The notes under the pieces are model-generated. The model saw only the letters and a program-made list of their open reading frames with translations. It made no database searches and was not told the origin of the DNA. The translations under genes and the position numbers were made by a program. Source: an uncultured Verrucomicrobiota bacterium (GTDB lineage: Bacteria; Verrucomicrobiota; Kiritimatiellia; RFP12; UBA1067). From it: DNA of 13,673 bases. Positions 1-8,487 of this stretch are shown piece by piece (within the stretch, counting starts at the first letter, position 1; each line of letters starts with the position of its first letter). The DNA lies in contig CAMZET010000014.1 of assembly GCA_947305825.1 (NCBI GenBank), positions 1 through 13,673 of the forward strand, read 5' to 3'.

Positions 1-3000
1 GTCTCACGGGTGACATTTCGAACGTGAAGCTCTCGAACGAAGACGCCGATAACCCTGTGATGTATGTCCTTTGCATCAGCGGCAAGCTCGCCGTCTGCCG
101 CCTCGCGGCTGATGGGCTTTCCGTCGCCGAAACTCTAAAAACCTTCACCGCCACCGAGCTTCACGCACTCGCCGGCGGCACCACGACCGCCAACTTCCGC
201 AGCTTCGAGGTGACGAAGGACGGCAAGACCGCGTTTCTCGTCAATCGCATCAACGCCAATAACGCCAACCTCTGCGTGCTTGCCGCGTCCACATCCGCTT
301 ATATTGAATCGGACGGAACGCAGTTCATGAACACGGGCTACTATCCGGGGCCGAAGACGAAGATTGAAGTCGATTTCCAGTTGACGGAAGCCATCAAGGG
401 CAAGGACTGCGTTTTCGGCAATTACGGGGATCCGAATTTCTCCGTTCTTCTTTACGCTCAGCCGGAAACACAGTCCAAGAAATTCCAGTTCTGCGGCAAG
501 GATGGCGGATGGCAAGGACAAAACTTGGATGTTCTCGTCGATACAACGCGCCACACGATGGTCATCGACGTTCCCAAGAAGAAGGGGACGATGTTCGCAC
601 AAGATGGAACCGTCCAAAGTCAGGCGGACTTCATTAGTTCATGGACATACACGAAAACCGCAGCCTGGCCGATTGCCTTTTTCGCTTCATGCAAAAACGC
701 CTCCGGCACTTCGGCGCAGCAGGGCACAAAGGTGAAAATCTACGGCGCAAGGATCTGGGAGCTCGACGACAACGGCGAGACATACACGCTTCTCCACGAC
801 TACTCGCCTGCCATCAAGAATGGCATCGCCGGTCTTGTCGATGCCGAAACCGGCGCGTTCCTCTATGACACACGAGCCAACGGAACCTGGACATTCGCCT
901 ATGGTGGCGACGTCCCGACCATCGACGACGATCCTTACGTCGAATCGGACGGCACAAGCGCGATCAACCTCGGCGTCAGCGCCTCGCCTAAACTCAAGAT
1001 CGCGCTTGACTACGCGCTTCTGGAGGGGAATGAACTGCAGGACCGGCTCTTCGGACAGGATACAAAGGACAGCTCGCCTCGTTTTTCGGTTTACATCAAC
1101 AGCAGCGGAAACATCTCTCTCGCCGGCGGCACCGATACGGCTTTCAACAATGTATCAACCGGCATTGCCACGAACACGGCGCGTCATACAGTCGTCATCG
1201 ACGATGTCGCCCTCCGCAACGCTTACATGACAGGCGTGACGACAAACTGGTATGGCTACGGCGCGACGAAAGCCGATTGCACGAAATGCGCGACGCGTCC
1301 GCTCGCCCTCTTCGGTAATACGGACGCGGATGACGGCTCCGTGTTCAAGCAGTGCACGAAGATGAAGGTCTACGGCCTCAAGATCTGGGCCGGCGACACG
1401 CTTCTGCGCGACCTCGCGCCGCGTTGCATCGACGGCACTGCCGGTTTCGAGGATCTTGCGACTGGTCGCTTCTACACCTGCGGCGGTCTCACGGCCAGCG
1501 CGAACGCACCGACGGAGCTTTCGGGTGCCTCCAGAGAAGGCGATGCGTTCATCGAGTCCGACGGCTCGTTCTACTCCGTCGTCAACACCTACTATTTCGT
1601 CAAGCCAAGCACGAAAATCGAAATCGACTATGCGCTAGCCTCCATCGTTTCCAGCGCAGGCGTCCTTGGTGGTTACGGCGCGGACGCCGGCATTTCGACG
1701 ATCCTTTGGTGCAAGAACACGTCGAACTTCGTGCTCGAGATGCGCGACGGAAACCACGACAACACGGTGGATACGTTGTCCAGTTCTGCGATTCCGCTCG
1801 ATCTCGCGCGCCACACGGCGGTGTTCGATGGTCCCGGACGACACCTTTCGCTATCCTCGCACGATGGGACGATCGAGGCAGAATCCGTTTTCCATGAAAG
1901 CTGGACGCTCAACACGGCCCAGGCCAACTGGCCGGTGCTGCTCTTCGGTTTCGCGACGGACGCATACGGCCACAACAAGCAGCACGCGAAGGCGCGCATC
2001 TACGGCGTGAAGTTCTACGAGAACGGTTCACCCGTGCTGACGCTCACCCCGGCGGTCAAGGGCGGCGTGGCAGGCTTTAAGGACGGCGACGGCAATTTCT
2101 ACTCCGGCGACGGGCTCATCGCGGGCGGTGCCGTCGAAACGCTCGAAGAGGACCCCTACGTCGAGAACCCTGACGGCGGACGCTACTTCGATACAGGATA
2201 CTATGTGACGAGCAACACTTGCATCGTCTGTGACTTTATGCTTCTTATGCAACAAGCTTCTCCGCAGCAGTTTCCGTTCGAGGCTGGCACTGATCAGAAA
2301 GCCAAGAACGACGGGGAAATGTATATGCGCATGTATGGCAACGGCGGCGCAGGCCAGGGGGATGTCGCCTATGCATGCGGTCTCGATCAGTTTAAAACAC
2401 TTAATGTGCCTTATTCTCCGCATGTTAGACGTACATTGACTCTGGATGCATACAATCTGAAGGCGAAAGTAGAGACAAGTGGAATGACTATTCGAGAAGC
2501 GAATATTGCTGCTAACGGCAAGGTGCCGGAGAAGTCAAGCAACACGCTGAAGCTGCTTTGCAATTCCACAATGAACGCGAACAGTTGCAAGGCTCGTATC
2601 TACGGTTTCAAGATTTACGAAGAGGGGGTTCTTGTACGCGACTATGTGCCGATCTGCCAGGGCGGCTCGTATGCGCTTCTCGACAAGGTGCAGGGCAAGG
2701 TTCTCGTCAAGGCGAGTTCTAAGGAATTCACAGGGTACACTGCGAACAGCGATTTGAACGACGCGTTCTTCGTGGCCTCGATGCGCGCCGAGGATGCGTA
2801 CATCGAGTCGGACGGCACGCAGGCCATCAACCTTGGCTATCACACGACGCCGAACACGCGTTACGAGATTGACTACCAGTTTACGGAAATTGGCAGTCAA
2901 AAACGTCCGTTCGGCGCGGCGGCGTCCGGTGCTCCCAGCTCCGAAATCTATGTTCAGGGGAATGGCAACGTAGCATTTGGCGCGGGCGACTCATGGACGG

Positions 3001-3683
3001 CGCAGATAACCGGTGTCCCGGCTGATTTGAATCGTCATGTCGCCGTCCTCGACATCGCTAATCACGAGTGCGGATATTCCGGCTACAAGATGTTTGCGTT
3101 CACCAGCGCAACTGTCTGCTCGAAGGTGGTCGATATTCCAATATATCTCTTCGCCAATGGAACGGACGCGACAGGATCCTACGCGAACCGTTCGAAGATG
3201 AGGCTTTACGCCTTCCGCATCTACGAGTCTGGCGTGCTCGTCCATGAGTATCTGCCCTACAAGAACGGCGATACGGTTGGGCTATACGACACGATGACAG
3301 GCAATGTGGTGACAAGCACCGTTTCGGGAAGCAACGCCTTCAAATACGGCGGCGGAGATGGCTACGGCAAGTTCGCGGGCGCGAAGACAGTGCTGACGGT
3401 TTCGCCGGCGGCTACGTCGATTAATCCGCATAAGGCCGCGACGCTGTCGGCGTATGCGCCTGGTGCGGTCCGCTACATCTGGACGCGCAACGGCGTCGTG
3501 CTTGCCGGCGCGACCGGGCAGGAGGTCACCGTCGTGTGGGAGCGCCCGAAGGCGGTGGGCGGGAATCCCGTCGTCTATTGCGTCACGCCCGTCTTTCTCA
3601 AGGATGGCGTGGAGGTGCTTGGCGAAGAAGCCTCGGCCGAAGTGACGATGCTGCCGCTCGGAATGGTGCTAATACTTCGTTGA
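1..3683 (+). CDS. Large exported protein with five tandem lectin-like (LamG/concanavalin A-like) modules, 5'-truncated
   Basis: The frame is open from base 3, so the gene begins before the window; the GTG at base 24 is only an internal valine codon. 1226 residues are visible. About 95 residues of another domain, containing a repeat-like 'SFEVTKDGKTAFLVNR' stretch, come first. Five modules of roughly 205-214 residues follow, starting near bases 300, 936, 1548, 2157 and 2799. Each opens with a form of Y(I/V)ESDGTQ, then 'TKIEIDYQ', then 'RHTxVID', then 'K.RIYGxKIYExG.LVRDYxP' and a closing 'GxxGLxDxxTGxF'. This pattern resembles the concanavalin A-like lectin fold of LamG-type proteins, which bind sugars or act as adhesion and spacer modules. 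From about base 3360 there is an Ig-like domain with a 'YIWTRNGVVLAGATGQ' core. The protein ends in a short hydrophobic tail, PLGMVLILR. A surface or secreted role is inferred. No catalytic motif is visible. Confidence 0.85.
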   Translation, partial: LTGDISNVKLSNEDADNPVMYVLCISGKLAVCRLAADGLSVAETLKTFTATELHALAGGTTTANFRSFEVTKDGKTAFLVNRINANNANLCVLAASTSAYIESDGTQFMNTGYYPGPKTKIEVDFQLTEAIKGKDCVFGNYGDPNFSVLLYAQPETQSKKFQFCGKDGGWQGQNLDVLVDTTRHTMVIDVPKKKGTMFAQDGTVQSQADFISSWTYTKTAAWPIAFFASCKNASGTSAQQGTKVKIYGARIWELDDNGETYTLLHDYSPAIKNGIAGLVDAETGAFLYDTRANGTWTFAYGGDVPTIDDDPYVESDGTSAINLGVSASPKLKIALDYALLEGNELQDRLFGQDTKDSSPRFSVYINSSGNISLAGGTDTAFNNVSTGIATNTARHTVVIDDVALRNAYMTGVTTNWYGYGATKADCTKCATRPLALFGNTDADDGSVFKQCTKMKVYGLKIWAGDTLLRDLAPRCIDGTAGFEDLATGRFYTCGGLTASANAPTELSGASREGDAFIESDGSFYSVVNTYYFVKPSTKIEIDYALASIVSSAGVLGGYGADAGISTILWCKNTSNFVLEMRDGNHDNTVDTLSSSAIPLDLARHTAVFDGPGRHLSLSSHDGTIEAESVFHESWTLNTAQANWPVLLFGFATDAYGHNKQHAKARIYGVKFYENGSPVLTLTPAVKGGVAGFKDGDGNFYSGDGLIAGGAVETLEEDPYVENPDGGRYFDTGYYVTSNTCIVCDFMLLMQQASPQQFPFEAGTDQKAKNDGEMYMRMYGNGGAGQGDVAYACGLDQFKTLNVPYSPHVRRTLTLDAYNLKAKVETSGMTIREANIAANGKVPEKSSNTLKLLCNSTMNANSCKARIYGFKIYEEGVLVRDYVPICQGGSYALLDKVQGKVLVKASSKEFTGYTANSDLNDAFFVASMRAEDAYIESDGTQAINLGYHTTPNTRYEIDYQFTEIGSQKRPFGAAASGAPSSEIYVQGNGNVAFGAGDSWTAQITGVPADLNRHVAVLDIANHECGYSGYKMFAFTSATVCSKVVDIPIYLFANGTDATGSYANRSKMRLYAFRIYESGVLVHEYLPYKNGDTVGLYDTMTGNVVTSTVSGSNAFKYGGGDGYGKFAGAKTVLTVSPAATSINPHKAATLSAYAPGAVRYIWTRNGVVLAGATGQEVTVVWERPKAVGGNPVVYCVTPVFLKDGVEVLGEEASAEVTMLPLGMVLILR
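300..3350 (+). repeat. Five tandem protein-level repeat modules (about 620 bases each)
   Basis: Modules begin at bases 300, 936, 1548, 2157 and 2799, with spacings of 636, 612, 609 and 642 bases. The repeats are clear in the protein but have diverged at DNA level, so they are old duplications and not a recent expansion. The entry motif is AYIESDGTQ in modules 1 and 5, PYVESDGTS in module 2, AFIESDGSF in module 3 and PYVENPDGG in module 4. Module 4 has lost the SDG core and has a more A+T-rich front half. All five keep an (R/K)IYG-type strand near the end. Confidence 0.8.
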
Positions 3684-3691
3684 CGGCAGAA

Positions 3692-4675
3692 ATGCGTACG
3701 ACACGCAGAGATTTTGCAAAAGGGTTGCTTGCGGCAGGGCTGGCGGCGGCGGTGACGCCCCGCCGGCTGTTCGCCGCTGCGCCTGCGGATTTCGACGAGT
3801 CGTTCGCCGTATTCCTTTCCGACGTTCATGTCAACGGTCTTGACAACGACCCGGGAAACGGCAAGCCGTTCAAAACCACCATGCGGCATTGGCTGAAAGA
3901 GAATGTCGCGGAAATATTGCGCATGGAGCCGCTGCCGCGCCATGTGTTCATTTTCGGCGACCTCGCGCATCTGCAGGGGCGACTGGTCGACTACAAACGG
4001 TCTTATCCAGATTTGAAGCTGCTGATCGACGCCGGGATCAAATTGACCATCGGTATGGGCAACCACGACCATCGCAAGGCGTTTCTCGAAGTCTGGCCCG
4101 AATACGAACAGCGCACGCTCGTCCCCGGCGCCATCCATACAGTCACTTCTCTGCCCGACTATGATTTGGTGATGCTCGACTCGCTGAACGAAAAGGACGA
4201 ACCGGATGCGTGGAATCCGACGGCCGGGGCGCTTTCCAAGGCATCGCAAGAATGGGTGCTTTCGGAATTGCCGAAATGGCCGCGCCCTTTCTTCATAGGA
4301 GCGCACCATCCAATCTACGAATTGAAATTCGGCGCGGACGGGAAAAAACGTTTGCATGATTACATCGTGAAATTCCCGAATTGCCGCGGCTACATACACG
4401 GCCACGACCACCTCTGGAAAATGAATGTCGCCAACTGGCGCGAACCCAAGACCGTGCCGTGGCTGACACTGCCGTCCAACGGATGCTGGGGCGACATCGG
4501 ATATGTCACGATGCGCGTAGCCGCCGGCAAGTGGCACGGCCGCAGAGTGGCGCAGGCGAAATTCGTGCAGAAGGATTTCTTCCTCGGCAGTCCCGTCCCG
4601 CAGGAGAAGCGCAATCCCGTTTGGGACGCGCGGATGGCGGATATCAAGGGAGCGAAATGCACATTCGTGCTGTAG
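3692..4675 (+). CDS. Tat-exported calcineurin-like metallophosphoesterase A
   Basis: 327 residues. I chose the ATG at 3692 because it gives a twin-arginine leader (MRTTRRDFAKGLLAAGLAAA, RR at residues 5-6) directly at the N-terminus; the frame is open further upstream but only inside the preceding gene. The metal-binding signature of the calcineurin-like phosphoesterase fold is complete: D44-x-H46 (SDVH), GD at D90, GNHD at 124-126, H205-H206, and H236-G-H238-D-H240. Such enzymes use a two-metal centre to hydrolyse phosphomonoesters or phosphodiesters; the substrate here is unknown. The Tat leader places a folded, metal-loaded enzyme in the periplasm. It starts 8 bases after the lectin-like gene with no convincing Shine-Dalgarno sequence, which suggests translational coupling. 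It resembles the gene at 9490 along its whole length, including an 'xxCTFVL'-like C-terminus, and is less like the gene at 8488. Confidence 0.9.
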   Translation: MRTTRRDFAKGLLAAGLAAAVTPRRLFAAAPADFDESFAVFLSDVHVNGLDNDPGNGKPFKTTMRHWLKENVAEILRMEPLPRHVFIFGDLAHLQGRLVDYKRSYPDLKLLIDAGIKLTIGMGNHDHRKAFLEVWPEYEQRTLVPGAIHTVTSLPDYDLVMLDSLNEKDEPDAWNPTAGALSKASQEWVLSELPKWPRPFFIGAHHPIYELKFGADGKKRLHDYIVKFPNCRGYIHGHDHLWKMNVANWREPKTVPWLTLPSNGCWGDIGYVTMRVAAGKWHGRRVAQAKFVQKDFFLGSPVPQEKRNPVWDARMADIKGAKCTFVL

Positions 4676-4677
4676 CG

Positions 4678-7600
4678 ATGAAAAAGTATGCTCTTTCGCT
4701 CATGGCCGCCGTGGCGGTCTGCGCTGGACTCGCCGATACGGCGCAGCTCCGCATTTTGTGGGGTGACACGAAGAAGCCGTCACGCACGGAGTCAAGATCC
4801 ATAGATATGGTGCGTACGGACGCCGCCGACTTCCGTGTGACCGTGCCGAAGGGCGAGATTCCCTCCGATGCGACGTGCGTGGAGATCGTTCCGCCGTTCA
4901 TGAAAGCCCGCAAGGACACTGACGGCTACTGGCTGGATGGACGCGGCAACTACGGGTTTTTCGACAAGGCGTCCGGGAGTGTAATAGCCGCGCGCCAGGT
5001 GATGCCGATCTATGCCATGAAGAAAGGCGGCACGATGTGGTATGCACACGTGAAGACATGGCGCTTCAACTACGATTTCGTGACGATGGCTAAGGATGGC
5101 GAATATGAGACATATGCGCGGTTCCGGTGCGATGAGGTACGCAGATTCTTCCGAAACTACTATGATGACATTGTGATAGACTTCCACCGTCTGGATGGCG
5201 CGGAGGCGGATTACAACGGCGTTGCCCGCGCATACAGGAAATACCAGCTTGATCATGGGGCGGTACACACGATAAAGGACAGGCTCAATCCTGAGCTTGA
5301 CTACCTGTGCGACGCGATCGTCGTGCGTATCCAAACCCATGCGGCGAAACCGATTCCTGACAAGGAGACGTTCTACAAGGTCGGCGAAGAGCCGCCGATA
5401 GCGGTGCACATGCCATTTGGCGTGACGGAGGAGTTCCTTCAGGCGCTGAAGGATACGGGCATTGACAAGCTTTCGATCTGTTCGGCGGGTTGGCAGGACG
5501 GCGGCTATGACGGGCGCGTTCCGGGACATTTCCCCGTCGGTGCCGAGGCCGGCGGAGAGGAGGCGTACAGGCGGCTGATCGAAAGGGCCAAGGCTCTTGG
5601 TTTTCAGTTTGCTCTTCATGCCACAAACACGGATGGTTACATGTGTTCCCGCAAATGGGACGAGGATTGGGTCTGCAAGTTCGCGGATGGTTCGTTCTAC
5701 AAGGGCGGACTTTGGGCTGGCGGTCAATGCTATTGGGTGTGCCAGCGGTGCGCATGGGAAAGGTGGCTGCCCGACGAGATGCGCAAGATGGCCGCACTTG
5801 GCATCAGGGGGCCGCACTACATTGATGTGTATTCGGCGACATATCCGATCCCATGCGGCGATCCGAAGCATCTCTGCACGCCAGAAAGGACGGCGGAGCT
5901 GCAGAACCGAATCCTTGCCTACGGCAGGGAACTCATGGGCGGGGCGGCGAGCGAGGCCGGTTTTGACCATGTGGCGGGAAACATCGACTATATCAACTAT
6001 GTCGGGCGTGACATCCAGAATCTGCTGAAAGGCAAGGCAAGTCCGCTTATCAAGGGCGTGTTTCCGCTGTGGGAGCTTGTCTATCATGGCATCATTCTCT
6101 ACAATTCAGACAGAGCCACCCAGAACCACACGCGAGGCAAGTGCCTCTACAAGCTTGAGAAAAGCGGAGACCCCCGCTGGATGGAAGGCGATGGCGTGGA
6201 GGATCCGTACGTCGCGCTGAAGATCATCGAGTTTGGCGGACGTCCGATATTCTATACGTACAAGTTCGCGGACGTGCCGCGCATCAAAAAGGCATGGAAC
6301 GAGTTCGTCCCGGTGCGCCATCTTCAGCGTGAACTGATGGCTTCGCACCGTCAAATTGCGCAGGACGTTTTTGAGACGTGCTATGCCGATGGTTCGCGGA
6401 CGGTCTGCAACTATCGTGCGGAGCCGTTCGCCATTTGCGGAGAGACGGTCCCTGCGATGGGGTATCTCCTGTTTGGCCCACACGGCGAGTTGCGGCACAT
6501 GGAATCGTTCGCCGAGAAGATGAACGCTTCGTTCGACGGCAGGAACGCCCTTAAAGGCATACGCATCGACAAGACAGTGTTTGCGACCGGTGGCGGTGAC
6601 TTGTGGATGGCCACGTTTGCGCAGGACGGGAACCTGACGAATCGCGTGAAGGTTGCTGCGCACGACGCCGCATCCGTGGAGCAGCGCGAGACGGACGAAG
6701 GGATTACATTGACCTGGCGCGACATACCGCTCGGCGGAGAACGCGGCGTTCTGGATGCGAAGGTCGCGATTGAAAAACGACCAGACGGTTCGCAGGCGTG
6801 GCGGCTTTCATTCGACAACAGGTCGCAGGACTGGAAACTTTTCTCGACCGATTTCCCTCGTCTCAACCGCGTGACGCGCAATGGCGAGGGCGATGCGATG
6901 CTGCCGGATTGCGACCACGGCGCACGGCTTTTCAAAAAGCGGACCGCCAGGCCGAAGCCCGTCCGCCGCGACTATCTCGGACACGCGCCGATGGTCAGCG
7001 CGTTTTTCATCGGCGAAGACGGGCTTTACATCGCCGCCGAAGACCCCGAGGCGAGAATCAAGAGTTTCATAATTGAAGGCGAGCAGAACGTCCGCTTCGA
7101 GACGCCGACGGAACTTGGTGCCGATGGGCCGCGCCATCCTGTCGTGCTTGCGCCGCTGAAGGGCGACTGGTGGGCGGCTGCGCGCCGCTACCGCGATTTT
7201 GCGCTCAGGCAGAAATGGGCGGCAAAGGGGCCCGTAAAAGACATCCCGTCCTATCCGCGGCGCATCTGCGAAATCCCGCTTTGGATCAACATCCACGGGG
7301 GGCCGGACGTCGCATCGAACGTCCTGGCGAAGGCGAAGGCTCTTTTCCCCGAATGGACGACGGGGCTTCACTGGCATCTGTGGCAGCATTCCGGCCACGA
7401 CGTGAACTATCCAGAATATTTTCCGGAACAGCCGGGCGTGAAAGAGTGCATCGCGTTTTGCGAGTCGATCGGACAGGGACCGATGCCCTACACGAACGGG
7501 CGGCTCTGGACGGCGACGACGAGCGGATTCCTCATGGCTGAACCGTATTCCGTCAAGCGCGCCGACGGTTCGAACTATATCGAAAAGTATGCGCCGTGGA

Positions 7601-8487
7601 CGCCGCCAATGGCCGTGATGTGCCCGTCATGTCCCGAGTGGCGCCGCGTCATGCGGAATTTCACCGGACGCATACTGGACGACCTTGGCGCGAAGTCGAT
7701 CTTCATCGACCAGATCGGCGCGGCGGAAGGCTGCGCATGCTACGACCCGTCCCACGGCCATCCGGTCGGCGGCGGCGCGTGGTGGTATGACGGCTATGAA
7801 AAGGCGCTGGAGCCGATCCGCCGCGCATATAACACAAAGGGAGCGTTCGTCACCACCGAAGGCGCGGGCGAAGCGTACATCGGCATGGTGGACGGTTTTC
7901 TCCAGGTCGTTCGCAGGACGCCGGAAGACGTGCCGTTCCACAATGCCGTCTACTCCGGCTACACGACATATTTCTGCAGTCCGGAAAACAACGACGACGC
8001 CCCCGCCGCGTTCCGCGCGCTCCAGACGCGCGAACTCCTTTGGGGAAATTCGCTCGGCTGGTTCCTTCAGGATATTCTCGATCGCCCGGACAAGTGTGAA
8101 ATCCTGCGCGAATTGTGCGCGTTCAGGCAGAAGAACCTGGACGCTCTGGCATACGGGAATCTGCTCGACGAATTGCGTTTCGCCGGTTCTGTCGGCACTT
8201 CGACCTACGAGTGGCTGGGGCGGAGGCCGCACTTCCGCCTTTTCGACAAGACGTTCAAATTGCCGCCAAGCAAATTCGCGGCGATGGCGGACGTGATTGG
8301 CAACTGGTGGCGGACGGCAGACGGCGAAATCGTTCTCCTCGCGGCCAATTTGACCGACAGGCGGCAGGACGTGGAATGCCATGTGTTCGGCACGGACGAA
8401 ACCATGCGGCTTTCGTTAGCGCCGCACGAACTCGTTCGTGTGCCGCATGGCACCGGGACTCGGATTCAATCCAAGGAGGGAAATTAG
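4678..8487 (+). CDS. Exported tandem glycosidase-like fusion: DUF5696-like half plus DUF6259-like half
   Basis: 1269 residues with a Sec signal peptide (MKKYALSLMAAVAVCAGLA). The N-terminal half (about residues 25-560) has a beta-rich domain and then a barrel-like region. Its 'VARAYRKYQLDHG' stretch, 'HYIDVYSATYPIPCGDPKH' (D383) and 'SEAGFDHVAGNIDY' (E426) resemble DUF5696 proteins. A beta-sandwich region (about 590-800) leads to a second barrel-like half with 'GDWWAAARRYRDFALRQKW' near residue 830, 'KSIFIDQIG' (D1011) and 'VTTEGAGEAYIG' (E1061, E1065), in the style of DUF6259. The end (about 1180-1269) looks like a C-terminal beta domain. D383/E426 and D1011/E1061 are my candidate catalytic pairs. 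Family names come from memory of sequence style and were not searched. The start follows the stop of the previous gene by two bases. A second in-frame ATG at 4657 overlaps that gene and has AAGGGAG at 4646-4652 four bases upstream; it would add seven residues. The activity is probably glycan cleavage, but the linkage is unknown. Confidence 0.8.
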   Translation: MKKYALSLMAAVAVCAGLADTAQLRILWGDTKKPSRTESRSIDMVRTDAADFRVTVPKGEIPSDATCVEIVPPFMKARKDTDGYWLDGRGNYGFFDKASGSVIAARQVMPIYAMKKGGTMWYAHVKTWRFNYDFVTMAKDGEYETYARFRCDEVRRFFRNYYDDIVIDFHRLDGAEADYNGVARAYRKYQLDHGAVHTIKDRLNPELDYLCDAIVVRIQTHAAKPIPDKETFYKVGEEPPIAVHMPFGVTEEFLQALKDTGIDKLSICSAGWQDGGYDGRVPGHFPVGAEAGGEEAYRRLIERAKALGFQFALHATNTDGYMCSRKWDEDWVCKFADGSFYKGGLWAGGQCYWVCQRCAWERWLPDEMRKMAALGIRGPHYIDVYSATYPIPCGDPKHLCTPERTAELQNRILAYGRELMGGAASEAGFDHVAGNIDYINYVGRDIQNLLKGKASPLIKGVFPLWELVYHGIILYNSDRATQNHTRGKCLYKLEKSGDPRWMEGDGVEDPYVALKIIEFGGRPIFYTYKFADVPRIKKAWNEFVPVRHLQRELMASHRQIAQDVFETCYADGSRTVCNYRAEPFAICGETVPAMGYLLFGPHGELRHMESFAEKMNASFDGRNALKGIRIDKTVFATGGGDLWMATFAQDGNLTNRVKVAAHDAASVEQRETDEGITLTWRDIPLGGERGVLDAKVAIEKRPDGSQAWRLSFDNRSQDWKLFSTDFPRLNRVTRNGEGDAMLPDCDHGARLFKKRTARPKPVRRDYLGHAPMVSAFFIGEDGLYIAAEDPEARIKSFIIEGEQNVRFETPTELGADGPRHPVVLAPLKGDWWAAARRYRDFALRQKWAAKGPVKDIPSYPRRICEIPLWINIHGGPDVASNVLAKAKALFPEWTTGLHWHLWQHSGHDVNYPEYFPEQPGVKECIAFCESIGQGPMPYTNGRLWTATTSGFLMAEPYSVKRADGSNYIEKYAPWTPPMAVMCPSCPEWRRVMRNFTGRILDDLGAKSIFIDQIGAAEGCACYDPSHGHPVGGGAWWYDGYEKALEPIRRAYNTKGAFVTTEGAGEAYIGMVDGFLQVVRRTPEDVPFHNAVYSGYTTYFCSPENNDDAPAAFRALQTRELLWGNSLGWFLQDILDRPDKCEILRELCAFRQKNLDALAYGNLLDELRFAGSVGTSTYEWLGRRPHFRLFDKTFKLPPSKFAAMADVIGNWWRTADGEIVLLAANLTDRRQDVECHVFGTDETMRLSLAPHELVRVPHGTGTRIQSKEGN
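8473..8480 (+). promoter_or_regulatory. Strong Shine-Dalgarno for the 8488 gene, inside the previous coding region
   Basis: AAGGAGGG lies seven bases before the ATG at 8488 and within the last codons of the upstream gene, whose TAG stop (8485-8487) directly abuts that ATG. This fixes the start and indicates coupled translation within one mRNA. Confidence 0.8.

Noticed and set aside
3536..3691. Upstream extension of phosphoesterase A
   Set aside because: It would overlap the lectin-like gene and bury the Tat leader 52 residues inside the protein.
4792..6087. Minus-strand open frame of 431 codons within the fusion gene
   Set aside because: No domain or leader is visible, and the plus-strand protein is continuous through it.
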